Assembly: GCF_964204865.1 (NCBI RefSeq)
Contig: NC_135254.1
Coordinates: forward strand, 6,267,001-6,331,000
Length of the DNA: 64,000 bases
DNA from: Styela clava
Taxonomy: Eukaryota; Chordata; Ascidiacea; Stolidobranchia; Styelidae
Direction of reading: 5' to 3'
The translations under genes and the position numbers were made by a program. Of this stretch, positions 1-12,022 are shown piece by piece. The notes under the pieces are model-generated. The model had not been told where the DNA came from. It saw nothing but the letters and a program-made list of their open reading frames with translations, and ran no database searches. The number at the start of each line of letters is the position of its first letter. Position 1 is the first letter of the stretch.

Positions 1-223
1 GAACTTTGTATAACATTGAAGTTTGAAATCTGTACCACATTTTGAATTTATTTTAATTGGAAGTATACTCAAAAAATCACGAAATTTTTTTTAAATCTTC
101 CCAAGGTTTTTTATAACTTTTTTTTCACTCCTATTGTCCACATTTTTTTGATTGTTGGAATTCAAATATTTTTCCATCTCTAATCCAATACTATTTGCAC
201 TATCGATATGGAATCGACTTAGT

Positions 224-556
224 CAGTGGTTCCCAACCTTTTTCCAATCAACCCAAATATTTAAATAATTAAATTTTTGAAATCTCGCGACCCAAGGATA
301 TGCTCAGATACTAACAGGTATGTAATGCTCATGCTTCATATGGTCACAAAATTAAATGACTGTCCAATACCAGCATATGCCCTCTCAAGTTTTTATGTTG
401 TGGTACTTCCCACAAATGCAATTACAATTGAGTAACACTTCAGTACAAATATAAAATAAGCAATAAAATTTACTAGAATCTACCAATAAAAATACTACTG
501 TGATGACAAAACTCTCTGGGAGGGGGCCACAAGCCATAAAAGGTCGGGAACCACTG
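224..556. mobile_element. Non-autonomous hAT-like element
   Basis: The left end CAGTGGTTCCCAACC and the right end GGTCGGGAACCACTG are inverted copies. No coding region lies between them. The flanking 8-mers (GACTTAGT and TACTATAG) do not match well, so the target duplication is decayed or the ends are slightly misplaced. Confidence 0.6.
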
Positions 557-638
557 TACTATAGTTTGTTAATTTTATGCTTCGTCTCTCTATGTTTTGT
601 TAATACTTTACAATATTTGTCTTTAGTTTTGTTTAATA

Positions 639-900
639 CAGTGGTTCTCAAATAGTGGACACTCCTCAAAAAAGAAGCATAGAAAAATTTTAGATGGTGT
701 GTGAAGATTGTTAGATTTGAGATTGCTTGCCTTATTTTGGATATTTACGTTTATTTATTTTGGAAAATTACATTCCAACCACGTATTCTTGAATAAAACC
801 TACTATCTGTTATTTGTAACTCATTGTTAGCTAGTTATTTTTATGATGGGGCGCGAAACTTGACAAAGTCTTAAAAATGGGGGCACAACTTGAAAAATTT
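639..900. mobile_element. Decayed hAT-like fragment
   Basis: It begins with CAGTGGTTCTCAAA and contains GGGGCGCGAAACTTG, which matches internal sequence of the neighbouring elements at 1239 and 1670. No right end could be placed. Confidence 0.4.
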
Positions 901-1238
901 CAAAAATCAATGGTTAATACTTGTCAATACTAACTGAGAATGACATATTTTACTTTGGGAAAAATTTTGCCTAAAATTGGGAATTCAATTATTTTTGATT
1001 TTAAGTGATTTTTAAAATAATATAAATCAGTTTATCAATCTGAGTTTGCTACAAAGCTCAATAAACATGTGAAAATGCTCATCTGTAATAATCATGTTTT
1101 GTAGTTGAAGCCTTTTTCCCAAGCCAACATAATTATGCCATGAAGTCCACTTTGTATACTTACTCCAATTATTTCTAATGTATAAATGATCTTATCATTA
1201 CTCAGTGCATAACACGAAGAAGCTTTTACTCTCTAGGG

Positions 1239-1502
1239 CAGTGGTTCTCAAACTTTTTAAGCTGTGCCTTCTTTTTAGAATTCCTCAGGTCTCTCGCCCC
1301 ACCTAAAAAATAACTAGCGAAAGTATGTGAAAATATGGGTACATAATAAATGGAACGTAAACAATAGAGAAATGTGAATATCTAAAATGAGGCGAGCAAG
1401 ATCTAATCTAACAAATAGTTTTTTTTAGCTTCACACCGCTCAAAAAATTGTGTATGCCTGTCCCCTCCTTGTGGAGCATGCCCCACCATTTAAGAACCAC
1501 TG
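1239..1502. mobile_element. Non-autonomous hAT element with target duplication
   Basis: This 264-bp element begins CAGTGGTTCTCAAAC and ends in the inverted form (TTAAGAACCACTG). It is flanked by CTCTAGGG (1231-1238) and CTCTAGGC (1503-1510), an 8-bp target duplication with one mismatch, as expected for hAT. It has no coding capacity. Confidence 0.8.
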
Positions 1503-1669
1503 CTCTAGGCAATTGTTCAGTCCTTTCAAATAAAGTAACGCCTAACATATCGTGGGACATCAGTGGCAGCTTGTAAAGAGTCTTGTTCGGAACGCAATAC
1601 AAACTGTATAAGAAAATTGTGCATCAGTTTTTATATCTAATCCCAAAACATACAATAAATCTTCTACTT

Positions 1670-1940
1670 CAGTGGTTCTCAAACTTTTTAAGTCGCGACC
1701 ACTTTTAAGAATTCATCACTCTCGGCCCACCTAAAAAAAACAGCTAACAATAAGCTACAAATAACAGATAGTAAGGCGAAAGTATGTTTTATTCAAAAAT
1801 CATTTGTACATAATAAAGAAATGTAAATATCCAAAAAAAGGGCAGGGTCAAATCTAACAAATATATTTATTTTTAATTAGCTTCACGCCCCTCAAAATTG
1901 TCTTGACCTCCCATGTGGGGCGCGTCCCACTGTTTGACGT
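1670..1940. mobile_element. Second copy of the 1239 hAT family, decayed
   Basis: The left end CAGTGGTTCTCAAAC and the internal GGCCCACCTAAAAAA and GTGGGGCGCGTCCCACT track the 1239-1502 copy. The right terminal repeat has decayed, so the end is approximate. Confidence 0.5.
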
Positions 1941-3004
1941 CCCATTATCCTACTTTGATTGCTCGCTCTGACTATTTGCCTAAAGATTTTATATCATTTT
2001 TTTGTATTATGTCGAGAGGAACAATTTTGATTTTTTTTCATCCAATTTATTGAATAATATGTCAATGTTTCAGTTACATTTCTAATATGAATTTTGTTTC
2101 AGATTTATTTACTTATTAATGATATAAATAGATTAGTTAAAATGAAATAGAAAAATAGTTTTTCATTCTGTATACACACGGCAGAGGAATTACATGAACT
2201 CTTATGAAATATAGAGATGGGAAAAAAAGATAACTTACTATTTTGAATACTTTTCTGGAATAATAGTTCAGAACAGTGGTTCGTATTTTTTATGGCTCTT
2301 CACTTCTTTCCGCAGGCTTATAGCACTCATGGCCCCCCATGTTCACCATAGTAAAAAATAGATGACTATTATGGGCTACTATCTAAAGCAGTTGTTCCTA
2401 ACCTTTCATATACCGTGGCCTCTTACGGGAAGCTTTTAGCACCCATGGTTCCCTGTTTATCATTCCAGTGGTATTTATAGTGTTATTTTGATTGGTAGAT
2501 TCCAAATACCAAACAATAAAACTACGAAGAACGGGATTTCGTGAATTGAAAAGTTAAATCAGTTTTGCGCTTAGCATTTTGGCATCTCTCCAATTAGGGC
2601 CTCTGATTGGTAACCGCTGGTCTAAAGAGCCTATTATGTATTTGCTATATTTATGGGATATAATAAAAAATCTAAATTGTTGATGCCCCACCCATCACAA
2701 GAGTATTCAGGTAATGAAACTACAGAAGACAAGGCATTTTGTTTCAAAGAAAAAAGTATGCAAATGATATATTACTAAAATAAATGTACCATGTAGTATT
2801 GCAGGCTTGCAAATACCCCCCATGACTGCTCTGTGGCCCTATTAAGGGCCATTGGCTTTCGGTTGCAAACCACTGGTTTAGAATATATTATTAAACAACA
2901 ATTAACACATAGCAGCCAATGCATATTGAATGAGTTTCAATTTGGGAAATGAAAGAAAAGGCGATTTGCTCGGTTGGTTCCTGTTTTTGAATGGAGGCCT
3001 AAGG

Positions 3005-3300
3005 TCTTACTTTTAAAACGAGACTTTTCGAAATGATCAATTTTTAAGGGAAACTATTTTCTAAAACTCAGACTGAAAACATAATATAATACTAAAGGCA
3101 CTCCAGAAGTATGTGTATCAATATGGAGGTAACTACCTTAATTTTTTTTGCCTATTTTACATCAAGTTGTGTGAAGGGACTGAAACCTATGGGCAGGGGG
3201 TATAGTCCCCGAACTTGTAATAGAACTAATATAAGGAAATCAGAATAAAATTATGGCCCAACCCTGACCTGGTAAACATACTACGGGAGTACCATATTAA
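3005..3300. repeat. Dispersed repeat (GAAGTATGTGTACCAATATGG family)
   Basis: The stretch contains AGAAGTATGTGTATCAATAT, GTTGTGTGAAGGGACTGAAA and a tail with AACCCTGACCTGGTAAACAT. Closely related sequence recurs at 7735-7955 and, inverted, at 61190-61388. The short foldback element at 41917-42153 shares the outer motif. No coding is seen. Confidence 0.55.
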
Positions 3301-3893
3301 AGAAGTAAATGAAATGGAAGTACTCGAAACAATGAAAACATGTTTTGTGAACTGCTTTCGTAGCAATTTAGCAGTTTTCTTTGTAAACTATCAAATTGTA
3401 ATAATGGTGGTGAAAAATTCTGAGCTTTTCATAAATTATTGTATCTTCTACAGTAGACCATAATTTATATTAAAAGAAGTGAAACCTTCCTAATCTGAAA
3501 AGTTTGAATATAGAATATATTCCTAAACTCAGACTTCGTATATTTTTCTAGTTTGTCATAGTTTGTCCATATTCAACAAAAAGCTCAGAATCAAAAGCCG
3601 TGCTACACAACATTCTCAAACATTTCCAGGATGAATAAAGCACAAAACAAGTGTTAGCAAAACGATGCGTTTTGAAGCGTCAGCAAATTTTGGTAACAAG
3701 GTTGTGATTTATATATCTTTGACATGAATATAACTGGTGGCAATAATACATAGGAAAGGGTTTACATATTTTTTCGGGGAAGAGAAAAATCGATAAGACT
3801 GCTTAATCGTAAGGCGAACCATGGCCTCTCGTCCGCTTCCTAACACCACACCGCCGAGTCATAATCTCAAACATTCTTGGTATTTCTTCACAG

Positions 3894-6800
3894 ATGTCTA
3901 CCGTTATACATATAAATGAAAGAGAAAGGTCTTATGCCTTCCATGCTTCTGTTCGGAAGATAGTATTACTTGGTATTTCTCTTCCTATGTTTGGAATGTT
4001 TTTCGGAATTCTTTGGTCAATTTTTTTCGATATGGAGAGAACTACAGCTACCCATTGTTTGGTAAGTTCTTTATGAAAGTTTTTTGGAAGCATTCAAGCA
4101 TCGGAAATTTTTTGTGACAATTTTGCTCCAATTAAGGTGCCAAACTCTCTAATGGAAATGGTGTAGGCCACTGACACTACAAGGGTCGCATGGTGGCTTA
4201 GCAGTCAAATAGTTGGCTCAGCCGTTGGCATCGCAAGTTATAACTGTTAATTTGATCTTAGATGAAGCCCCAACAGACGGCCCCTTAATAAAAAGGTAGG
4301 TATCACAGGGGGTTCAGCGACTAAAATGGTAGGTATCACATGTATCATTGACTAAAAAAGGTAGGTATCAGTAGTAGATGACTAAAAAGGTAGGGTTAGG
4401 GTATCAGTAACCCGAACCCTACCTTAGTCATCTACTACCGATACCTACCTTCTTCAGTCAATGATACATGTGATACCTACCTTTTTGGACACGTAGTGGA
4501 CATAACGATCGTTTCAATATTATGTTGTTGTTCTTGTTCTTTGGCACGTTTTTAAAAAGTCGCTTTTCTCTTCGAATACTGGACCAATTGCTTTGAAATT
4601 TTCAGTGGTTAAAGATAAAAATTTTCTCCAGAAGGTATTACTTTTTTTTTCGCTATGACGTCATCAAAATTATGTGACTCTACGTGTCCATATATTTGAG
4701 CATAGCTCTCTTGTTAGTCATATACTACTGCTACCTACGTTTTTATTCACTGATACCTACCTTTTTAGTAGGGTCCCAACAGAGCAGTGGTTTCATGAAC
4801 CCCTCTGCTATGACAAGGAGTCCAGCAATCATTTGTTAATAATGAGAAACCCTACAAGATTTGAAGCGAGAGTAATCACAAATGTCATTGCAATCATGTT
4901 TGCACAACTCTAAATCATCAACATCCCAATCTTTTTCAGGTCAAAAATTACCTTCCTTCAATCAGTGCGGCGTTTAATTATTTTCCCACGTCATCAGTAT
5001 GGAGAATATGCATTTCGTTACATCTTTTTACGAAGATCGTTTTGTTTTATCTTACTACAATGAACAGAAGTAAAAAAATGAATCAACTAAGTCTGGTATG
5101 ATATTTTTGCAGGGGTGTTGAAAATCAAAAAATATTTTCACTTTCTCATATTGAAAAATTTGATTATGGGTATTGATCTGAATCTAAAATTGGGTCATGT
5201 TACCCAGAAAAGTTGCACAAGTCTTCGTATATTCAAGGAAATGAAAAATTGCAACATATAATCAACCCCCATATATTGAACCTGTCAAGAGATGCAGGGT
5301 AATTAATCTATGGTCGGATAGTTACACTATTCGACCTATATTGGTGTCAGAGGTGGAAGATTTCTAGTTCCAACCCCATCACCTCATCCAGGGTGCAATA
5401 AATTGGATATTGAATTATAATCATTTTGTGTTTTTGCAAAAATAGTAGTTCCCATCTTATCAGTGGCTACTAATAGAAAGTCATGTTAGTAATAAAATAT
5501 TTCGTTAACATGAATATTTGATAAAACCAGACACTAGGGTTAACACGGCAATACTGAGCTGGAACTGGAATGGTAAAAATTTCCCAGAAATATTCGTTGC
5601 TTTCCCATCTAAGGCCTTACCGAAATAAAACTACAGGGAGTCCTCGACTTACGACGTTGTTCCATTCTTGAGACGCGGTGTAATCCGAATTTCAGTGTAA
5701 GTCGGAACAACCAAAATGGCGTACAGTATCACTGAAACTGTGTACCATATGACTGAAGCTTAGTGATTATTCGTTCATATTCGTAATGGTTCGCAATTGT
5801 CTGCGTCATTTTCGATGTAAATGACGAAAACCAATGAGCCCAAAGCACTGATTTTCTTGATCACAAAGATCCAGTTTATAGGCTTAGATATTACAGTACA
5901 GTACAGTACTATCTTTTATATTTTTATGTAGTGCATTCGTAACCTCGAAACAGCGTTATGGAGTGCGAGTTCGTAACCTCGGAACAGCGTAAGTCGCGAC
6001 CGTCGTAACCCGAGGACTCCCTGTACTTATAAAAAATGATAAATATACAATGAAACAGAAGATAAAAATATTAGACTCAAAAACTTCAGACAAACAATAC
6101 CTGAAATAATGTTTAAAACTAAACAATTATAAAACGTGTTCTCATTTTCAGCTTGCCCCTTACCAAGGTTCGTTATCGAAGTTTGCAACAACTATGAATG
6201 GCATTGAGAACTTTTCTTTGCTCTGCTTGACAATGATTACATCTAAGGAAAATAAAAGTGAGTAAGACTTATCTGTAACTGACAGCATTTGGGCTATCTT
6301 AAGTCAGTGGTTCCCAAACCGTGACCCGTAACTACCATGTCTATTGCGTATTTAGCAATTTTACGAGGCCATAGCGATTTAGTATGACCTGCCGAACTCA
6401 ATAGTTTAACAATTAATGTTTTTACTTTTCTGCATTCTAGATACCGCCGATCATTACGCCATTACCACATTTTAAGCACATGTGTATTTGTAACGAATCA
6501 AATATACCGGTATCTTAATTATACATACTACTTATTAAACGATAATTTTTATTTTTCAGCTATTCACGTCATCAGCTTTACTTTTTTCGTTATTTCATCG
6601 ATTAGTTACATTGTGTCGATATATTCACTGTATTCTTCCATGGTTCTTGAAACTCAACTCGAACGAAAATCTCTCCGATTGAAAAAACGTTACTGCACTA
6701 TAAATATTCTCAGCTTTTTGTTGGTGGTTTATTCTTATTACCGACATATTGCTTACTGTGAACCAGGAGGTAAGAGTGAGTTATTTGATATATGTAAAAA

Positions 6801-7421
6801 TTTAAATGCTTTTCATTGCGGTGCTATCTCAAGGTGGTACTGTGGCATGGGGTCTACCACACTATAGCGTGATATTTACCTCAAGCTATCCTCTTGTCTG
6901 GTTACCTGTCCATGCCCAATATTTGAATAGTTAAACCGGAATATGTTTTAGATACATGTCATAATGACCCTGATTGTCACGTTATGCTTCTTATTAACAA
7001 TAAACGTTAGCCTGGTCATTGGATTAGCCTTTGTCAATAAAATGTTCTTTATTCACAATTTTACATATTGAGTTTCGTGCCCCCAGTCCATTATATGTAC
7101 CCGGCACTCTCAGAAAAGTAATTTCCCACCCCTGCCATAAACCCTGAGTCTAGTGTGAAGTCATGGGTCTTGTCTATATTAACAAAATGATGCATCAGGT
7201 ATTTTCCAAAAAAAAGGCATTTGTGTCATAGTCTCGCACCCTTCCCCCACTGCCGCTATCTTTAATTATACACTAACTTAATTTTTTCAGTGTACACCAT
7301 GTTTGCGTTCTTCGAATACATATTCGTTCTTTCCAACATCGGATTCCACTACACAGAGTCACTAGATTTTCATTCGTATTCTTGCATTGTGGGAGAAGAT
7401 AGAAAAATAAGCTCGTCTTGA
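3894..7421 (+). CDS. PGAP2: Post-GPI attachment to proteins factor 2 (five exons)
   Basis: PGAP2 is a Golgi membrane protein needed for lipid remodelling of GPI anchors; it belongs to the Frag1/DRAM/Sfk1 family. Exons read as 3894-4061, 4940-5095, 6152-6257, 6560-6769 and 7291-7421, all with AG acceptors and GT donors and compatible phases (0, 0, 1, 1). They give 256 residues, close to the roughly 250 usual for the family. Visible marks are TTATHC after the first hydrophobic segment (residues about 23-45), MNGIENFSLLCLTMI in exon 3, and the strongly conserved YYRHIAYCEPG followed by VYTMFAFFEY across the exon 4/5 junction. Hydrophobic segments also lie in exons 2, 4 and 5. The start codon follows an AG immediately (3892-3893), so an upstream non-coding exon is likely. 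Introns 1 and 2 are filled with inserted repeats. The frame looks intact. The exon assignment is inference from splice signals and family similarity. Confidence 0.9.
4277..4774. mobile_element. Foldback/hAT-like element in PGAP2 intron 1
   Basis: Perfect 8-bp duplications CCCAACAG flank it (4269-4276 and 4775-4782). The ends are inverted around AAAAAGGTAGGTATCA. The left half forms a long hairpin: 4321-4404 is nearly the reverse complement of 4406-4488, centred near 4404. A second short element (4487-4716) sits in its right half. It does not touch an exon. Confidence 0.75.
4487..4716 (+). mobile_element. GGACACGT-family miniature element, copy 1
   Basis: It starts GGACACGTAGTGGACATAA and ends with ACGTGTCCATATATTTGAGC plus ATAGCTCTCTTGTTAG. 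Internal marks are TCGCTTTTCTC, a GGACCAATTGCTTTGAAAT motif and ATGACGTCATCAAAAT. GGACACGT and ACGTGTCC are mutual reverse complements near the two ends. Related copies are at 42829-43101 (reverse), 45393-45672 and 45691-46090; a diverged relative lies in the 11-13 kb tandem repeats. Confidence 0.65.
5310..5425 (+). repeat. SINE-like fragment in PGAP2 intron 2
   Basis: A B-box-like AGTTCCAACCCC is followed by CCAGGGTGCAATAAATTGGA, matching the 3' part of SINE-like sequence at 42580-42640 and 35095-35200. The 5' part is poorly preserved. Confidence 0.4.
5634..6023. mobile_element. Mariner/pogo-type miniature element with TA duplication
   Basis: The terminal inverted repeats CAGGGAGTCCTCGACTTACG and its near reverse complement (ending GAGGACTCCCTG) are flanked by TA on both sides (5632-5633, 6024-6025). 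The element is 390 bp with no coding region. TA target use points to the Tc1/mariner superfamily. It lies in PGAP2 intron 2. Confidence 0.8.
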
Positions 7422-7734
7422 TGACTAGACAACCTGAAATAATCCTGCATCCAGCAAAAAACGGAATAACTTTGCCTGCTGTATTATGATATTTACAAAG
7501 GTTTTTCGAGTCATTTTTAATGAGTTGTTTACATACTTCCACTCTGAACAAGGCTTCAACCAGCAGACGGCCATAGGTATAAAGATATGTTTTTTTTGGA
7601 CTGACCCATAATCTTCATTATCAATAAAAAAGCCCACAAGAATTTTTGGGCAACAAAAGTGGGTCTCGAAAGAAAAAAGGTTGAGAACCACTGGACTATT
7701 CGAAACTAATCTCACAAAGGTTATGGTAAAATTT

Positions 7735-7955
7735 TTGACGTTCCAGAAGTATGTGTACCAATATGGAGGTGACTAATTTTATTCGCCTATTTTACATTGA
7801 GTTGTGTAAAGAGACTGAAACCTATGGACAGGGGAATATTTACTTGGCTAACACAGACAGTCCCTGAACTCGTAATAGAACTAAAATCAGAATAAATTTT
7901 TGCCTAATCCTAACGCTCGATTTAATTGTCAATAAAAACCAATCAAATTCCTAAT
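7735..7955. repeat. Dispersed repeat, second copy of the 3005-3300 family
   Basis: It reproduces CCAGAAGTATGTGTACCAAT, GTTGTGTAAAGAGACTGAAA and CCTGAACTCGTAATAGAACT of the first copy with scattered changes. Confidence 0.55.
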
Positions 7956-8774
7956 GTTTGTTGCCTATTAATTTAAAGATCAATAACGAAGAGCATTTTC
8001 TAATGTGAATTAGTCATTGCTATATTGTTTAGACGAGACTAATCAATTTCATATTTAATTCTCTTTTAATTTAATCTTCTTTCAATCTAGATATTGTTCG
8101 GTAGTTTCGACATTGTATAAAAATGTTATGTTTAATACATCAATGGTTTCTTGCAATTGGCCAAAATTTGAATTTTGTTGTTAAATTCTTGTTTTTTCAC
8201 ATTTATATCTTGCTTTATAATTTGTTTAAGCTTATATTGTGTTTGTTGGGTCAATCTCAATTTCTCTCCCAAGGTAAATTTTTTTATGAGGCATCTTTGT
8301 TCCAGAGAATGCTCTAGTTAAGCAATGTTAACTAGTACATAGGAGGCTTAACGCCTTAAAGGGCTGGAATCTTCGTCATCACCACTTTGTCACACTTTAA
8401 GCGAGATGGTGACATTTAAAGATATTTAACCTGTAATCGCAGCAAGTCCCGTTTAACTATACCTAATTCGACATTGCGCATCACAGGTCTTCTCTGAAGC
8501 TAAGCTGCCTATTTTGATTTCTGGACTTCGAACCCGACCAAGATTCTGCGGGTTTCAATTTCTACACACTAGTTTGGTATTTTTTGACTAGAGGAAGTGT
8601 TTGCATTTGGCTGTGGGAGTTATATAAACTGTAACATACTATTAAATAAATAAATCTATTATATAAAATTAAGTAACCGGGTTGGCGACGTGTGTCCCCT
8701 ATTATTACGATAAAGTTACAAGTGTTAAAAGCTCTCTATCATCAAGTCCATACTTTGCGAAGACAAATAATTCC

Positions 8775-8850
8775 ATACTCGACATAGACTGGTAACTTCC
8801 TCTCCCTTGGGATAAATATATTAACCTATCGTATCCCTCCCTTATGGCTC
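8775..8850 (+). repeat. 3' fragment of the tRNA-derived SINE
   Basis: ACTGGTAACTTCCTCTCCC, TTGGGATAAATAT and a CCTATCGTATCC tail match the 3' end of the full-length SINE at 55539-55885. Confidence 0.5.
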
Positions 8851-9754
8851 TGTTTCCCAACCTTCACTATCCTATTATATTAGATGTCATTTCCACTTAC
8901 GGTCCAGGTTTTGCTCCTAATGCAGAAAGAATTCAGAAATTTAAGTATATGGACCTGATGCATTTTCAAGCATGCTCCTTGATGGGGAACTATATGTTAT
9001 TCTTTAATTTATGCTACATTTAGTTAATGTTTTGTAGAGATTATTGTTAATGTTTCTAAGATTGTAAAATTATTTATTTACCAACCAAGTTTTAAGATGA
9101 GCTTGATTATCATTATAGATTTAACTATGCATGAAAGGATATAAAGAAAAAATTGACGTTTTGTATTTGTTGCACAGATGTGAGTGATTAGTTAAATATT
9201 ATAAACCTTATTTTGGCGATGGATCGCGTGGGTTCTTGCAATGTTGGTGTTAACATTCGGGCCTTGAAACAGCCGTATGAATAAAACTCATGAATACAAA
9301 ATGTCTTCTATGCAAACGTTTTGATGCAAAAACAGCATCGCCTCAAGATGGCGCTACAAAGCCAATAATTCACCTTGTTATTTTTATCGTTTTGGAACTC
9401 CCTGTCTGTGACATCACAGGGAACGCCGTTTTTGAACGTTAAAGGATGTCTTCAATTTCAAAAACAAAATTACAAAGTAGAGAATTGCAAGATTTTCAAA
9501 TAATACAGAATATTAAAACCGATATTCATTTACTTATAAGTTACACTTTATTCGCGTATAAATGAGTTTTTATTTCTCTGGAATGTCACTAGAATCATAA
9601 ATTTTCAAGTTCAGTATTTTTTCCCCGGGAAACACGATATATTCCCACAATATGTTGAAATACAACATATCAATCAATTGTCAGCGCTGCTTCGCTCATG
9701 AAGTTATGATACGCATACACTTTGGTCGTTGTGGGACGCGACCGCCTCTGATGG

Positions 9755-10125
9755 ATCGTTTAATCCAGGAGTGTGAAACCTTTAACGCAGAAGGGTCGAA
9801 TACAAGTAACTAGGTGAAACTGCGAGCCGCACCTTTATTTTACATAGGCTTTCTAGTGGTTACAGGCACCAAAATTTTGGTTATTGATCTTATGACTTGC
9901 GTTGTTCGTTTCGAACAAGCTAGCTGTTAGAGCATTGTGACGTTCTAGGCATAGACAATAAATTGCACTCAGCTATCGGCTTTGCAACGCAAATGGATTG
10001 GAACAGATTAAAAACTCGTATAGCGGGCCACGCATCATTCAAAATTAGCACTTCTTCGCAGGCCGCACAATTTTTCCTTGTGGGCCGCACACCGCTCGTT
10101 TGAAGAATTAAAACATCGACTTCCA
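9755..10125. mobile_element. Decayed hAT-like element
   Basis: Paired CTGCGAGCCGCACC and GGGCCGCACACCGCTCG motifs resemble the subterminal GGGCCGCAC sequences of the elements at 15269 and 19765. Neither terminus nor a target duplication is clear. Confidence 0.35.
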
Positions 10126-10153
10126 TGTTTACCTCCTTACTATTGGCTATAAC

Positions 10154-10664
10154 TAGGGTTACCGTATTTTTTTGACTTCAAAGTGGGACGCCTCCTGTAA
10201 CTTAACAATTTCCGATTTCACTACATAGACCTACATTTAAGCCATCCCGGCTGTCTTCATTGATCATATATATTGTCATCGAGAGTTCATGCGCATATTC
10301 TCTGTCTAAATATCGGGTTCAGTTCGAAAATAAAAAAAAAAACGCTAACGATACAAATGATTTAATAGTCTGTCGTTTTCAAGCATTGAGACTTTACTTA
10401 TTCGCCAAAGCATGCTTATCTATGGATAACATCTTTAAAAAAAACGTTGTTCAATGTTACATTCACGTGAACGTCCGAACAGGGCCTTCAGGAAGTACGC
10501 TAGCGTTGCGCTGCACCAGCAACAACAGTGACGAGAACATGTTCGTGTATTATGCTGGATGGCTGAGCGCCAAAGCGGGACTTATGGCTGACTTGTCGGA
10601 ACGGCGGGACAAGACGCTAAAAAGCGGGACTGCCCAGCCTAAAGCGGGACGTAGGGTAAGCCTA
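10154..10664. mobile_element. Non-autonomous hAT element (TAGGGTTACC family), copy A
   Basis: Termini TAGGGTTACC and GGTAAGCCTA are inverted repeats, with AAAGTGGGAC and AAAGCGGGAC just inside. A perfect 8-bp duplication GCTATAAC flanks the element (10146-10153, 10665-10672). At 511 bp it has no transposase. The 140-residue frame inside shows no domain and is treated as chance. Copy B is at 24607-26026. Confidence 0.85.
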
Positions 10665-10918
10665 GCTATAACGGGAAAGTGACGTAACAGTCGAAATTAC
10701 AAAAGTCGCTAAGACGCTTTTCGTTCAGACAGAATTTTAGGCAGGGTGGCGACGTTAGCTAAGTTTCATGGTTTTACAATTTGTTTGAATGATTTTCGTT
10801 GCCTTACCGAAATTTAAGGATGAATCAAATAAGTTATTGGATATCTTCTGGGGATTTTTTGACGGGTTGCGGTGAAGTGATTAAATTTGAGTGCCGGATA
10901 AGCTGTGATAACCTAGTT

Positions 10919-11143
10919 CTAGGCTGATATCAGATATCCGTATTTTTGAATGACAGTTGGGCGATTACTTTCAATCAAAGCGATGGTTACGAACATAAGA
11001 ATGGCTCCGTGAACGGCAACTCTCGGAACAAGCATGGTGATTAAAAATGGTATTGGAGAGATTTTTGCAGCCAATAATGAAGTGATACCAAGATACAAGA
11101 CGCCAACCTTGGACAAATTTCGTTTATCGGATAAGTTTTCCAT
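10919..11143 (-). other. Hydrophobic open frame of unknown origin
   Basis: This 74-codon frame has two hydrophobic stretches (VGVLYLGITSLLAAK region and VAVHGAILMFVTIALI). Its first half lies in the 1-kb tandem repeat, where decayed versions of the YLGITSLLAAKI segment recur near 11260 and 12080-12260. It could be an old membrane-protein exon, but no family is recognised and no splice sites are convincing. Confidence 0.2.
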
Positions 11144-12022
11144 AATTCATCAACAGTCATCTGGATGGATTATATGTATACAACAACTCGCAGAACAAGC
11201 ATTCAAAGTAGTGACTAAAAAAGGGATTAGAAGGATTTTTGCAGCCAATAATGAGGTGATACCAAGATACACGATGAATATCGTTTATCGAATACGTTTT
11301 CCAATATTTATCGCAATTCACCTGGATCGTAGGTAAGTGCATAATTTCGAATATCTGCTGTTATATTATATTTTGTACAAATCGAAGAATTGTTTATGGA
11401 CAGGGATTTTCTTTCAAGTCAGTCAGCTGAGTTTTGCGACGAAAGTACGTAACGGCACCCCGCATTAGGGGCTATAATTATTATTTCGTATTATAACAAC
11501 TAATTATTATGTCCAATCTTATAGAAAGTCTAATAGACAAAATTGTATGCAACATCCGTATGTTAAAATCTATAAATCTCGGAAGGATGATAGGGCGATT
11601 ACATAGAATATATATGACAAACGAGGTTGACTTGCATCTTATAATTATGGGGCGACTTCTTTCTGTATATAAATTACTATTTGCGGTACATCCTTAAAAA
11701 TACATCTTAAAGACACCCGAGCACTGCGAAGTGGATCTATGAATCGTGAAGTTTTTAGTGGTTAAACATTGTATTTTCACTAAAATTTCATTCATTTGAA
11801 AAATTTCCGTGGGCTCATGGAAATTCGTTTTTGTATGCGATGACGTCATTCAAATTAAAAACCTTCACTATTTTGGCATGAGGGGGGCGGGGGTGGTTGG
11901 CGGGGGATTGGGGTGCATGAAGACAAGACATCGGAACTGGTAGGTTGTTGGCATATACGCTTACTACTTCACGTCAATATATATGAGCATCGCTCTTTAG
12001 TTTATTCAGAAATATACTTTGT
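11019..12022. repeat. 1-kb tandem duplication, unit 1
   Basis: The unit runs from CTCTCGGAACAAGCATGG to TATACTTTGTAC and is repeated immediately with an offset of about 1,004 bp and only scattered differences. Inside is an older ~170-bp direct repeat: GCAGCCAATAATGA then GTGATACCAAGATAC occurs at about 11069 and again at about 11240. The right part carries a diverged GGACACGT-family element with TGACGTCA and ATATATATGAGCATCGCTC. Confidence 0.8.
11881..11912 (+). other. G-rich tract with possible G-quadruplex
   Basis: Runs of six, five, five and four G in about 32 bases lie on the plus strand. The same tract occurs in the second tandem unit near 12884-12916. Quadruplex formation is inferred from the pattern only. 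Confidence 0.4.

Larger units (their letters stand above)
1..3893. other. Gene-free left flank with decayed hAT miniature elements
   Basis: No convincing exon is visible. The stretch is AT-rich and repeatedly shows hAT-like ends of the form CAGTGGTTCTCAAAC or CAGTGGTTCCCAACC (near 224, 639, 1239, 1670, 2275 and 2390) and matching reverse ends near 556, 1502 and 2870. The better preserved copies are listed separately. The short reading frames here fall in these repeats and have no recognisable domain. Confidence 0.7.
7422..10145. other. Intergenic stretch downstream of PGAP2
   Basis: After the PGAP2 stop codon the sequence holds a hAT-like right end near 7680-7696 (GAGAACCACTGG), a dispersed repeat, a possible retroelement piece with an A/T-rich tail near 8360-8660, a SINE 3' fragment and a decayed hAT. 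No exon is recognised. The short frame at 8123-8317 is hydrophobic but has no family signature. Confidence 0.55.

Noticed and set aside
7273..7715. Two minus-strand frames of 92 and 96 codons over the PGAP2 last exon
   Set aside because: The longer signal is the plus-strand exon with family motifs (VYTMFAFFEY). The minus frames include a hAT end.
8123..8317. Hydrophobic 64-codon frame downstream of PGAP2
   Set aside because: AT-rich sequence readily gives Leu/Phe-rich frames; no splice links to PGAP2, whose stop codon is already in the fifth exon.
10260..10682. 140-codon plus-strand frame
   Set aside because: Almost entirely inside a non-autonomous hAT with clear ends and target duplication. 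It extends past the element end and resembles no transposase.
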